Below are positions 43,979 to 52,634 of a stretch of DNA of 64,000 nt, in pieces. The stretch is from Bradyrhizobium iriomotense (GTDB taxonomy: Bacteria > Pseudomonadota > Alphaproteobacteria > Rhizobiales > Xanthobacteraceae), in the NCBI RefSeq assembly GCF_030160715.1, contig NZ_BSOW01000029.1, positions 62,001 through 126,000 of the forward strand, given 5' to 3'. Each line of letters starts with the position of its first letter. Position 1 is the first letter of the stretch. The translations under genes were made by a program, and so were the position numbers. The notes beneath the pieces were generated by a model. It had not been told where the DNA came from, did no database searches, and saw only the letters and a program-made list of their open reading frames with translations.

Positions 43979-44632
43979 ATGACGGAGGTGGCGGCAAAGG
44001 GCATCTCGGTGCTGCTGGTCGACGATCATCCGATCGTCCGGCAAGGCTACCGGCGCGTCCTGGAAAGCCAGGGCGACCTGCATGTCGTCGCCGAAGCCGA
44101 CAACGCGGCGGACGCCTACGGCGCCTTCAAGACGCACGATCCCGACGTCGTCGTGTTGGACATCTCGATGCCCGGCGCAAGCGGCCTCGAGGCTATCCGC
44201 AATATCCGCGCCCGCAATCCCCGTGCGCGGATCCTCGTCTTTACCATGCACAACGAGGCCGTGCTCGTGAAGGCAGCCTTCAATGCCGGCGCCAGCGGTT
44301 TCGTCACCAAGAGCAGCGATCCCGCCGCGGTCGTCGCCGCCGTTCGTGCGGTTGCGCGCGGCGAACGCGCCATGAGCGACGACATCGCCCATGTTCTGGC
44401 CGAGGAGAGCCTGTCACCGACGGGCTCGCTGCTCGATCAGCTGGGCGAACGCGAAATCGAGATCCTGCGGCAGTTCGTCAGCGGCGCCACCACCGAGCAG
44501 ATCGCCTCACACCTCAATCTCAGCGTGAAGACGGTGCAGAACTATCACTACCTCATCAAGACGAAGACGGGCGCGCGGACCGACGCACAGCTCGTGCGGC
44601 TGGCCGCTGCTTGCGGGCTGACGAGAATCTAG
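43979..44632 (+). CDS. NarL/FixJ response regulator
   Basis: The 217-residue regulator has phospho-acceptor Asp61 (DVVVLDISMPGASG), Lys in VTKSSDP and a LuxR-type HTH at about 145-210 (QLGEREIEILRQFVSGATTE, then HLNLSVKTVQNYHYLIKTK). It is the partner of the preceding kinase. Target genes are unknown, and the divergent MotA/TolQ set is a candidate by position only. Confidence 0.92.
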   Translation: MTEVAAKGISVLLVDDHPIVRQGYRRVLESQGDLHVVAEADNAADAYGAFKTHDPDVVVLDISMPGASGLEAIRNIRARNPRARILVFTMHNEAVLVKAAFNAGASGFVTKSSDPAAVVAAVRAVARGERAMSDDIAHVLAEESLSPTGSLLDQLGEREIEILRQFVSGATTEQIASHLNLSVKTVQNYHYLIKTKTGARTDAQLVRLAAACGLTRI

Positions 44633-44677
44633 CAGGAGGGCTGCCGCACCTTGGCAGGCCCTGTTGCTGTGCGAAAT

Positions 44678-44703
44678 GGAACGGAGACCCTTCGGCGCCA
44701 GTT
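44678..44703 (+). promoter_or_regulatory. Candidate EcfG (general stress) promoter
   Basis: GGAAC (44678-44682), a 17-nt spacer and AGTT (44700-44703) resemble the alphaproteobacterial general-stress box GGAAC-N16/17-CGTT. It lies 25 bp before the start of the 98-residue gene. One base of the -10 half departs from consensus. Confidence 0.4.
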
Positions 44704-44728
44704 AGTAGCAAAGTGGAGGAGTAACGCC

Positions 44729-45025
44729 ATGAGTACTCGCAAGGCAGTCGTCCATCCCCCGATCATCACCGTAGGCGAGCTCATCGACGAGCTTTGCCGC
44801 TTGCCGGATACGGCCGCCGTGAGCTTCCGTTGCCCGATGCTTGCACAGGAGCTTACGTTCTACCGGCTGCGAAAGCGGTCAAAGGACGTCGTCGAAGTCG
44901 AAGTCAATGTGTATCCGGAGAGTCCCCCTGTCGCGCCATCGGCCGGCGCGTTTCGCGCGCAGAAACAGGCCCGTCACCCGCCGCCCGCGCACAACGGGGG
45001 TCTCCTCCACAAAGCGAGGGGGTGA
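44729..45025 (+). CDS. 98-residue protein, unknown
   Basis: I do not recognise this protein. It reads KAVVHPPIITVGELIDELCR and has a compact alpha/beta-like core (TAAVSFRCPMLAQELTFYRL) followed by a basic, Pro-rich tail. The ATG at 44729 has GGAGGA upstream at good distance. An in-frame start at 44651 has no such site. A stress-type promoter may drive it. Confidence 0.65.
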   Translation: MSTRKAVVHPPIITVGELIDELCRLPDTAAVSFRCPMLAQELTFYRLRKRSKDVVEVEVNVYPESPPVAPSAGAFRAQKQARHPPPAHNGGLLHKARG

Positions 45026-45032
45026 GTAGCGG

Positions 45033-45620
45033 TCAGGCCGCCTTCAACCCGCGCAGCAGCAGCGCCAACAGCGCGTCCACGCGTGCCGGCAGATCGGCGT
45101 CCTTCCACTCGTCGGCGTGGGCGGGATGGTGATAGCGGCTGGTCGCATCGAAGATCGCGCGTGCTGTAGCCTTGGTATCAGTGACGTCGAACACGCCCTG
45201 CTTCACGCCGTCGGACAGGATGGCCGACATCTGCTCGACGAGGCCGTCCTTGTGGCATTTCACCGCCGCGCAGGCTTCACGCGCGAGTGTCAGATAGGTC
45301 TGGAACATCTCGGGATCGTCGCAGACGCGCTCGCGCTTGGCGGCAAAAAGCGTCCGCAGCCAGGTCTCCAGCCGCGCCGGCGCAGGCCCCGTATCCTGGG
45401 CGATCTTGCGCAGCGGCGCATCCATGCGCTCGAGCCAGCGCTTGGCCACGGCCTCGCGCAGCGAGGCCTTGCTCGGAAAATGGCGATAGACGCTGCCATG
45501 GCTCACATCGAGCGCACGAGCAACGTCGACCACGGTGGCCTTGGCAAGCCCATAGCGCCTGAGCACGTCCTCGGTAACTTCGAGGATGCGCTCCGGCGTC
45601 AAGACAACGGCTTCGTTCAT
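45033..45620 (-). CDS. TetR family regulator
   Basis: The 195-residue protein has the HTH ILEVTEDVLRRYGLAKATVV and SHGSVYRHFPSKASLREAVA. The C-terminal part is of the TetR_C_33-like type (PEMFQTYLTLAREACAAVKC). Upstream on the same strand lie a 33-codon frame and a promoter overlaid by a perfect 9-bp inverted repeat, so autoregulation is likely. There is no obvious co-regulated gene except itself and perhaps purB. Confidence 0.9.
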   Translation of the reverse strand: MNEAVVLTPERILEVTEDVLRRYGLAKATVVDVARALDVSHGSVYRHFPSKASLREAVAKRWLERMDAPLRKIAQDTGPAPARLETWLRTLFAAKRERVCDDPEMFQTYLTLAREACAAVKCHKDGLVEQMSAILSDGVKQGVFDVTDTKATARAIFDATSRYHHPAHADEWKDADLPARVDALLALLLRGLKAA

Positions 45621-45712
45621 GCCAGCACCATGTTCCCGTGAGAGGGGCCATTCACCCGGCGATTAGGCCGCGTTCCGAAGCGGCCGTGCCGGTCGTTCGG
45701 AAAGCTCTTGCC

Positions 45713-45814
45713 TTAATGCGGCAGTTTTGCAGCCTGCGCCGCGATCTGGCGCGCCACCAGGACATTGAGCCAGTGCCCAATCTGCCCGGCGATATTGAGG
45801 ATTTCGGTCGTCAT
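45713..45814 (-). CDS. 33-residue leader-like peptide
   Basis: An ATG at 45814 with GTGGAG 10 nt upstream opens a 33-codon frame: MTTEILNIAGQIGHWLNVLV, then ARQIAAQAAKLPH. It is amphipathic and ends 92 bp before the TetR gene, downstream of the same promoter. It could be a leader peptide or a small protein. The evidence is weak. Confidence 0.4.
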   Translation of the reverse strand: MTTEILNIAGQIGHWLNVLVARQIAAQAAKLPH

Positions 45815-45939
45815 TGTCGTAAGTCTCCACTCGTCCGCGACCTACCCTCTTTGAATTACGGCCCAAGTGTCCCCTTTGTTTCGGACCTCGGGCTCCCTGG
45901 GCGGGAACGCGGGACGCCCAATCCGAGCGTCCGAAGACG

Positions 45940-45978
45940 GATATACACATCTCGCTGACAGATTTCAATATCTGTCAG
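45940..45978 (-). promoter_or_regulatory. TetR promoter and operator
   Basis: CTGACAGAT (45955-45963) and ATCTGTCAG (45970-45978) are perfect 9-bp arms with a 6-bp spacer. On the minus strand TTGAAA (45968-45963), 17 nt, then TATATC (45945-45940) makes a good promoter with its -35 box inside the repeat. It points towards the 33-codon frame and the TetR gene. Confidence 0.7.
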
Positions 45979-46144
45979 TCAGCTTTTCGTGATTGATACC
46001 CTCGCGAAAACCCCTGGCTATCCCCCGCTTGCGGGACCAAGCCGTTTGTTTCGCCCTCTCCGCTCTGCTAAATCGCGGCGTAAAAAGCATTTTGGCCGGT
46101 GTCCGTGCCCTCAGGCGCGCCCCGCCCCACCTGGAGCGTCTGCG

Positions 46145-47452
46145 ATGATCCCCCGTTATACCCGCCCGGAAATGGCCTCGATCTGGGAGCCGCAGACGCG
46201 GTTCAAGATCTGGTTCGAGATCGAGGCGCACGCGGCGGACGCCCTGGCCGAGCTCGGGACGATCCCGAAGCAGGCCGCCAAGACGGTCTGGGACAAGGCC
46301 CGTAACGCCACCTTCGACGTCGCCCGCATCGACGAGATCGAGCGCGAGACCAAGCACGACGTCATCGCCTTCCTGACCCACCTCGCCGAGATCGTCGGCC
46401 CGGAGGCACGCTTCGTGCACCAGGGCATGACCTCCTCCGACGTGCTCGACACCTGCCTCAACGTCCAGCTCACCCGCGCCGCCGATCTCTTGCTCGCCGA
46501 TCTCGACAAGGTGCTGGCTGCGCTCAAGAAGCGCGCCTTCGAGCACAAGATGACACCGACCATCGGCCGCTCCCATGGCATCCATGCCGAGCCGGTGACG
46601 TTCGGCCTCAAGCTCGCCTTTGCCTATGCCGAGTTCTCGCGCGCCAAGGAGCGCCTGATCGCGGCGCGCAAGGAAGTCGCGACCTGCGCCATCTCCGGCG
46701 CCGTCGGCACCTTTGCGCAGATCGATCCGCGCGTCGAAGAGCACGTCGCGAAAGCCATGGGGCTGACGCCGGAGCCGATCTCGACGCAGGTCATCCCGCG
46801 TGATCGCCACGCGATGTATTTTGCGACCCTCGGCGTGATCGCCTCCTCCGTGGAACGTCTCGCGGTGGAAATCCGCCATCTCCAGCGCACCGAAGTGCTG
46901 GAAGCCGAAGAGTTCTTCTCGGAGGGACAGAAGGGCTCCTCCGCGATGCCGCACAAGCGCAATCCGGTGCTGTCGGAAAACCTCACGGGTCTGTCGCGCA
47001 TGGTACGCGCCTACGTGACCCCGGCGCTGGAAAACGTCGTGCTCTGGCACGAGCGCGACATCTCGCACTCCTCCGCCGAGCGCATGATGGGCCCGGATGC
47101 GACCGTGACGCTCGACTTCGCGCTCGTCCGCCTCGCCGGCCTGATCGATAAGCTGCTGGTTTACCCTGCCAACATGCAGAAGAATCTCGACCGCCTCGGC
47201 GGCCTCGTGCATTCGCAGCGCGTGCTGCTGGCGCTGACGCAGAAGGGCGCGAGCCGCGAGGACGCCTACAAGCTCGTGCAGCGCAACGCCATGCCGGTCT
47301 GGCGCGGCGAAGGCGACTTTTTGCAGCTCCTGAAGAAGGACGCCGAGGTAAAGAAGTATCTCTCGGACGCCGAGATCGAGGAGCAGTTCGACCTCGGCTA
47401 TCACCTCAAGCACGTCGACACGATCTTCAAGCGCGTGTTCGGGGAGAGCTGA
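46145..47452 (+). CDS. purB: Adenylosuccinate lyase
   Basis: The 435-residue enzyme of the fumarase superfamily cleaves adenylosuccinate and SAICAR in purine synthesis. MIPRYTRPEMASIWEPQTRF is the typical N-terminus. The signature is SSAMPHKRNPVLSENLTGL, and TIGRSHGIHAEP carries the catalytic His. The ATG at 46145 is chosen on family length. The 165 bp upstream to the operator hold no other gene. Confidence 0.96.
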   Translation: MIPRYTRPEMASIWEPQTRFKIWFEIEAHAADALAELGTIPKQAAKTVWDKARNATFDVARIDEIERETKHDVIAFLTHLAEIVGPEARFVHQGMTSSDVLDTCLNVQLTRAADLLLADLDKVLAALKKRAFEHKMTPTIGRSHGIHAEPVTFGLKLAFAYAEFSRAKERLIAARKEVATCAISGAVGTFAQIDPRVEEHVAKAMGLTPEPISTQVIPRDRHAMYFATLGVIASSVERLAVEIRHLQRTEVLEAEEFFSEGQKGSSAMPHKRNPVLSENLTGLSRMVRAYVTPALENVVLWHERDISHSSAERMMGPDATVTLDFALVRLAGLIDKLLVYPANMQKNLDRLGGLVHSQRVLLALTQKGASREDAYKLVQRNAMPVWRGEGDFLQLLKKDAEVKKYLSDAEIEEQFDLGYHLKHVDTIFKRVFGES

Positions 47453-47462
47453 GTACGCTTCC

Positions 47463-47537
47463 GTAGCCCGGGTGAGCGCAGCGACACCCGGGACCACTCA
47501 CGAAAATCCCGGATGTCGCTTCGCTCATCCGGGCTAC
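47463..47537. repeat. Dispersed palindrome, family E
   Basis: GTAGCCCGGGTGAGCGCAGC and GACACCCGGG pair with CCCGGATGTCGCTTCGCTCA and TCCGGGCTAC in a long imperfect hairpin. It lies between purB and the M20 gene, 24 bp before the latter's ATG. Confidence 0.8.
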
Positions 47538-47561
47538 AACTCAAGAAAACGGACCCTGCCC

Positions 47562-48734
47562 ATGCCCGTCATCAACCGCGTCGCCGCACTCTCCGACGAA
47601 ATGGCCGCCTGGCGCCATGACTTCCACGAGAACCCCGAGCTGCTCTACGAGGTGCACCGCACCGCCGGCATCGTTGCCGACAAGCTGCGCGCGTTCGGCT
47701 GCGACGAGGTGGTGACCGGCATCGGCCGCACCGGCGTGGTCGGGGTGATCCGCGGCCGCAAGGCGACGTCCGGCCGGACGATCGGCCTACGCGCCGACAT
47801 GGATGCGCTGCCGATCATGGAGACGTCCGGCGTGCCTTATGCCTCCAAAGTCCCCGGCAAGATGCACGCCTGCGGCCATGACGGCCACACCGCGATGCTG
47901 CTGGGCGCCGCCAAATATCTTGCCGAGACGCGCAATTTCGACGGCACCGCGGTCGTGATCTTCCAGCCGGCCGAGGAAGGCGGCGGTGGCGGCAAGGCGA
48001 TGGTCGACGACGGCCTGATGACCCGCTGGAACATCCAGGAGGTTTACGGCATGCACAACATGCCGGGCCTGCCCGAGGGCCATTTCGCAACGACTCCCGG
48101 CGCGATGCTCGCTTCCTCCGACAACATCCAGATTACGGTCAATGGCAAGGGCGGCCATGCCGGCGCCGGCCCGCATAAGTCGGTCGACAGTGTCCTGATC
48201 GGCTCCCAGATCGTTAATGCCTTGCAGTCGATCGTCTCGCGCAACGTCGACCCGCTCAAATCCGCCGTCGTCTCGATCACGCAATTCCACGCCGGCACCG
48301 CCTTCAATATCATCCCGGAGGTCGCCGAGCTCTGCGGCACGGTGCGCACGCTCGACCCCGAAGTGCGCGATCTCGTCGAGCGCCGCATCGGCGAGGTCGC
48401 CGACAGCGTGGCGCGGGCCTATGGCGGATCGGCCGCGACCAACTACACCCGCATGTATCCGGTGACGATGAACCACGCGCGCGAAGCAGGCGTTGCCGCC
48501 GAGGTCGCCCGCGACATCGCCGGCGCCGATCGCGTCAACGAAAAATTCATTCCGATGATGGGCGCCGAGGACTTCTCCTTCATGCTCGAAGCGCGTCCCG
48601 GCGCGATGATCCTGGTCGGCATGGGCGACGGCAACGAGTGCCACCATCCCGCATACATCTTCAACGACAACATCCTCGGCCACGGCGCGTCATATTGGGT
48701 GCGCCTGATCGAGAAGACGATGCCGGCGGGCTAA
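47562..48734 (+). CDS. M20 family amidohydrolase
   Basis: The 390-residue zinc hydrolase is of the hippurate hydrolase/N-acyl-amino-acid deacylase type. Metal-site motifs are ACGHDGHTAML, PAEEGGGG, MHNMPGLPEG and HHPAYIFND. RADMDALPIMETSG is the N-terminal family signature. It would release an amino acid from an N-acyl conjugate. The acyl group is unknown. It follows purB after a repeat element and is probably a separate unit. Confidence 0.91.
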   Translation: MPVINRVAALSDEMAAWRHDFHENPELLYEVHRTAGIVADKLRAFGCDEVVTGIGRTGVVGVIRGRKATSGRTIGLRADMDALPIMETSGVPYASKVPGKMHACGHDGHTAMLLGAAKYLAETRNFDGTAVVIFQPAEEGGGGGKAMVDDGLMTRWNIQEVYGMHNMPGLPEGHFATTPGAMLASSDNIQITVNGKGGHAGAGPHKSVDSVLIGSQIVNALQSIVSRNVDPLKSAVVSITQFHAGTAFNIIPEVAELCGTVRTLDPEVRDLVERRIGEVADSVARAYGGSAATNYTRMYPVTMNHAREAGVAAEVARDIAGADRVNEKFIPMMGAEDFSFMLEARPGAMILVGMGDGNECHHPAYIFNDNILGHGASYWVRLIEKTMPAG

Positions 48735-48746
48735 GCCACCCTAACG

Positions 48747-49244
48747 TTACGCGGCACCGGAGCGCTTGCCGGCAAACTCGACGAAGCTGCGCTCGTCGTC
48801 GTCGGACTCGAAGGCGATGCGGGGGATGAAGACCCCCGCGGCCCGGTCCATCCAGAGAACGATGATGTTCCTGGCCACGCTCACCCCCTCGATCGCCGGC
48901 CAGTCCACGCTGAGCACGGTGCCGTTGCCGGCATCGACGAAGCCCTGCTCCGTCACGGTGATCTCGCGATTGCCGAGAACCCAGCCGGCGTCCTTGACGT
49001 GGCGGCGAAGCCCGAACCGCGACAGCGCGCCGATGACCACGAGCGTGCTCAGGACGCCGAACAGCACGGAGGTCGTGTCGACCGATCCCGGCCACAGCGC
49101 CGACGCTATGATGCCAAGCAGCATCGGCAAGGCACCGGCCGCCAGGAGCGCGAGCCGCATCCACTTTCCATAAACGCGAGCCTGCGCAAGGCGCACGAAC
49201 TCGGTCCAGTGCGCCAGATCGCGATGGTATTTCAGCGGCGACAT
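48747..49244 (-). CDS. YcxB-like membrane protein
   Basis: The 165-residue protein has two spans (about 30-50 and 58-75) and a C-terminal YcxB-like domain (GNREITVTEQGFVDAGNGTV and SVDWPAIEGVSVARNIIVLW). The family is widespread with no known role. It ends 12 bp from the M20 stop, on the other strand. Confidence 0.8.
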   Translation of the reverse strand: MSPLKYHRDLAHWTEFVRLAQARVYGKWMRLALLAAGALPMLLGIIASALWPGSVDTTSVLFGVLSTLVVIGALSRFGLRRHVKDAGWVLGNREITVTEQGFVDAGNGTVLSVDWPAIEGVSVARNIIVLWMDRAAGVFIPRIAFESDDDERSFVEFAGKRSGAA

Positions 49245-49362
49245 CCGTTGATCCCTGAGAAGAAACCGGCGCCCGCAGGCAAGGTGTCAGGCCACCATTG
49301 CCCGACAAGGTTTCGTCGCCCGACCGCGCCGTCAGGTTCGGACAAGCGCGCCGATTTGCCCG

Positions 49363-50289
49363 CTAAGATATGCGGCGGCGCGCGTCTTGCAGATCTGCGT
49401 CCATGCCGGCGGCAAGCCCGTCGGCGACGATTCGCGCGATCTTGGCGAACGGCTTGCGCGCATCGATGGCAACGCTCACGGTCTGCGGATCGGCGCCCTT
49501 GTCGCGCACGGGGACGAAGACCAGCGCGCCGCTGACCAGCTCGGGCGCGGCATCGAGCTCGGAGGTGAAGGCGACGTAATTGCCGCTACCGGCTAGGCGC
49601 TTCACCAGTTGCAGCGAATTGGTCTCGATCGTCTTCTCGGACAGCAGCCAGCCATGGCGCGCCTCGAGATAGCGCCTGATCGCCAGCGCCTTGTTTTGCA
49701 GGACGAACGGATAGCCCGCCACCTCCTGCATGCTGGTGGTCTTGCGCCGAGCCAGCGGATGGTTCGGCGCAACCACGCAGCCGAACGGCAGCTCGCGCCG
49801 CCACAGCACATGAATCTCGCGATGCGGATTGAGATTGAAGGCGGCGATCAGATCGGCGGCTCCGGACAGCAGCGCCGCCTGCGCCTCGTCGGTGCCGGCG
49901 ATCTGAATCTCGAGCGAGATACGGGGATGGCGCTCGTTCAGCTCGCTCACGAAGCGCGGCAAAAATCCGTTGACATGGCTGTCCATCGCGACGAGACGCA
50001 CATGGCCCTGGTTGACGCCCTGCAACTGCTTGAGCTCGGCCTTGGCCCGCCGCTCGTCCGAGCGCCACCGCCGCGTCAGCGCCACCAGTGCGTCGCCCGC
50101 CGGCGTCAACCGCATGCCGCCGGTCACACGCTCGAACAGGGTGACGCCGAGATCGCGCTCCAGAAGCAGGATCTGCCGGTTGATGGCGGAGGCCGCGATG
50201 TTCATTTCCCGGGCGGCGCTCTGGATCGATCCCGATCGCGCCACCTGGTCGACGTAGCGCAACGCCGCTGGAACGAGCGCCCCTCTCAC
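49363..50289 (-). CDS. LysR family regulator
   Basis: The 308-residue regulator has an N-terminal HTH (SIQSAAREMNIAASAINRQI) and a LysR substrate-binding domain from about 92 on. The start is GTG at 50289. It is divergent from the ABC/ureide operon, with a 171-bp gap that carries repeated sequences, so it is the likely regulator of that operon. Confidence 0.91.
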   Translation of the reverse strand: MRGALVPAALRYVDQVARSGSIQSAAREMNIAASAINRQILLLERDLGVTLFERVTGGMRLTPAGDALVALTRRWRSDERRAKAELKQLQGVNQGHVRLVAMDSHVNGFLPRFVSELNERHPRISLEIQIAGTDEAQAALLSGAADLIAAFNLNPHREIHVLWRRELPFGCVVAPNHPLARRKTTSMQEVAGYPFVLQNKALAIRRYLEARHGWLLSEKTIETNSLQLVKRLAGSGNYVAFTSELDAAPELVSGALVFVPVRDKGADPQTVSVAIDARKPFAKIARIVADGLAAGMDADLQDARRRIS

Positions 50290-50321
50290 GTGACCTGCAC
50301 CCGGCCAACGCCCATGCCAGT

Positions 50322-50361
50322 TTGCCCATTCTAATTTTGCGTATGGAGAATTGCCTATTCT
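50322..50361 (+). promoter_or_regulatory. Candidate LysR binding region
   Basis: TTGCCCATTCT (50322-50332) recurs as TTGCCTATTCT (50351-50361), 29 bp on. ATTCT (50328-50332) and AGAAT (50347-50351) also form an inverted pair. The region lies between the divergent LysR and ABC ATPase genes. Confidence 0.5.
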
Positions 50362-50460
50362 GCGCTGGACGGCAATGGGTGATTGTGCCGAACATGCCCG
50401 CTGAGGTCATCTCCTTCGGTCGCTTCCAGAAGCCGGTCGCAGGCTTTGGGGCAAGCGTTC

Positions 50461-51537
50461 ATGACTGCGTCTCGCTCGCATCGGCTCCGGCTCGAGGCCA
50501 TCACGCACCGGTTCGGCGCGAGCACGGCCGTGCGGGATATCAACCTCGACATTGCCGGCGGCGAGCTCGTCGCCCTGCTCGGGCCGTCGGGCTGCGGCAA
50601 GTCGACCTTGTTGCGGATCATCTCCGGCTTCATCCGGCAGACCGAAGGCCGCGTCCTGTTCGACGACAGCGTGGTCGATGCGCTGTCGCCGGCCGAGCGC
50701 GGCGTCGGCATCGTGTTCCAGAACTACGCGCTGTTTCCGCACATGAGCGTCGGCGAGAACGTCGCTTACGGCCTTCAGGCGCACAAATGGCCGCGCGAGC
50801 GTATCGGCAAGCGCGTCGCCGAGATGCTCGACCTCGTCCATATGGGTGAATTCGCCAGCCGCAAGCCGCGCGAGCTGTCCGGCGGCCAGCAGCAGCGCGT
50901 GGCACTCGCCCGCTGCCTCGCCATCGATCCCAAGGTGCTGCTGCTCGACGAGCCGTTCGGAGCCCTCGACAAGAATTTGCGCCTCGACATGCAGATCGAA
51001 GTCAAGCGCCTCCAGCGGCAATCCGGCATCACCACCATTCTGGTGACTCACGACCAGGAGGAAGCGCTGTCGATGGCCGACCGCATCGCCGTGATGTCGC
51101 GCGGGCACATCGAGCAGGTCTCGACCCCGACCGGCATCTACGATACGCCGCAGACGCTGTTCGTGAACGAGTTCGTCGGCACCACCAATGTGCTGCGCGG
51201 CGAGTTCATTGAAGGTCCTGCCGTGCGGCTCGAGCACGGCCCTATTCTCCCCGTCGGCCCGGACAAGGCATTCCAGCAGGGACGCGCCGTCGTCGTCTCG
51301 ATTCGTCCCGAGCAATTGCGCTTCCGGCCTGCTCCGTCGGACGGCGCCTTCGCAGCGGTCATCACCACGGTGCTGCCGCTCGGCGCGCAGGTCGTCTACG
51401 ACGTCGCGCTGACTGGCGGCCCTTCGCTCAAGATCGCCGAGCCCCGCGATGCCGAGGGTGGGCTGCGCCCTGTCGGCGCAACCGTCTATCTGGCACCGGC
51501 CTCGCCGGCGGCCTGCAACGTATTCCCAGCATCCTGA
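50461..51537 (+). CDS. ABC ATPase, spermidine/putrescine-type
   Basis: The 358-residue ATPase has Walker A GPSGCGKSTLL, signature LSGGQQQRVALARCLA, Walker B VLLLDEPFGALD and the C-terminal TOBE domain of PotA-type importers. The ATG at 50461 starts the family-like MTASRSHRLRLEAITHRFGA. It is the first gene of a four-gene import set followed by a UraD-UraH fusion. A ureide or purine breakdown product is therefore a reasonable substrate guess. Confidence 0.92.
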   Translation: MTASRSHRLRLEAITHRFGASTAVRDINLDIAGGELVALLGPSGCGKSTLLRIISGFIRQTEGRVLFDDSVVDALSPAERGVGIVFQNYALFPHMSVGENVAYGLQAHKWPRERIGKRVAEMLDLVHMGEFASRKPRELSGGQQQRVALARCLAIDPKVLLLDEPFGALDKNLRLDMQIEVKRLQRQSGITTILVTHDQEEALSMADRIAVMSRGHIEQVSTPTGIYDTPQTLFVNEFVGTTNVLRGEFIEGPAVRLEHGPILPVGPDKAFQQGRAVVVSIRPEQLRFRPAPSDGAFAAVITTVLPLGAQVVYDVALTGGPSLKIAEPRDAEGGLRPVGATVYLAPASPAACNVFPAS

Positions 51538-51558
51538 TTGCCCGGAGAGGACACCGCC

Positions 51559-52620
51559 ATGACATCATTCAGCACTGTTACGATCGATCGCCGGCGCCTC
51601 TTGCGCAGTGCCGGTGGCCTCGCGCTCGCGGCGAGCCTGCCTCGCTTTGCGCACGCGCAGAACAAGACACTGATCGCGGCAACCTTTCCAGGCACCTGGA
51701 ACGAGGCGGACCGCGACGTCATCGCGCCCGCCTTCAGGCAACTGACCGGCGCTGCCGTCACGCAATCCATCATCCTCGGCACCGACCAGGTGTCGCGGCT
51801 CGCCGCCGCCAAAGGCAACAAGCCGCCGTTCGACGTCGCCTTCTTCGACGCGCCGCAGGTGATCGACGCGGTGCGCGAGGGCCTGATCATGGAATATCCG
51901 GTGGCGCAGTCACCCAATTTTAGGGATCTGCTGCCGACCGCGCAGGACAAATGGGGCCCGAAGATCACCATGCAGGTGATCGGCCTCGGCTACAATCCGG
52001 ACAAGATCAAGACGGCGCCCACGAGCTGGGACGACTTGCTCGATCCCAAATACAAGGGCCGCGTCGGCCTCACCGCGCTCAACAGCCAGCTCGGCATTGC
52101 CTTCCTCGCCGAGCTCAACCGCGTCAAGGGCGGCACCGACGAGGATTTCGAGCCGGCCTTCAAGTTCCTGAAGCAGCTCCTGCCGAATGTCGGCGCGATC
52201 GGCGCCAATCTCGGCGCGTTTGCGACGCTGTGGCAGCAGGAGCAGATCGACATCGCGCCCTACAATTTCAACTTCGTGCAGACGCTCAAGGCCAAGGACG
52301 TGCCGGTCGAATTCACGATTCCCGCAACCGGCGCGGTCGGCTGGTCGACCAGCCTGCACATCGTCGCAGGCGCAGCCGAACCCGAACTCGCCGTTCAATA
52401 TATCGACCTGCATCTGGCCGCAGCGACCCAGGAGAAGCTGCTGAAGGCGCCCTATGACGTCATTCCGACCAATGCCAAGGTCAAGCTCGAGGGCGCCATC
52501 ACCAAGTCGCTGGCCAAGACACTCGACGACGTCGCCAAGATCCGCACCATCAACTGGGAGAAGATCAATCCGCAGCGCGGCGCGCTGATCGATCGCTTCA
52601 ACCGCGAGATCAAGCTCTAG
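51559..52620 (+). CDS. ABC substrate-binding protein, PotD-type
   Basis: The 353-residue binding protein has a Tat signal (RRRLLRSAGGLALAASLPRF, cleavage near AHAQ). The mature fold is the PotD/extracellular solute-binding type, with YNPDKIKTAPTSWDDLLDPK as a familiar segment. It delivers the substrate to the two permeases that follow. It starts 21 bp after the ATPase stop. Confidence 0.9.
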   Translation: MTSFSTVTIDRRRLLRSAGGLALAASLPRFAHAQNKTLIAATFPGTWNEADRDVIAPAFRQLTGAAVTQSIILGTDQVSRLAAAKGNKPPFDVAFFDAPQVIDAVREGLIMEYPVAQSPNFRDLLPTAQDKWGPKITMQVIGLGYNPDKIKTAPTSWDDLLDPKYKGRVGLTALNSQLGIAFLAELNRVKGGTDEDFEPAFKFLKQLLPNVGAIGANLGAFATLWQQEQIDIAPYNFNFVQTLKAKDVPVEFTIPATGAVGWSTSLHIVAGAAEPELAVQYIDLHLAAATQEKLLKAPYDVIPTNAKVKLEGAITKSLAKTLDDVAKIRTINWEKINPQRGALIDRFNREIKL

Positions 52621-52634
52621 GGGAGCACCCAAAG

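Noticed and set aside
45965..47497. 510-codon minus-strand frame
   Set aside because: It is antisense to purB, whose motifs are unmistakable.
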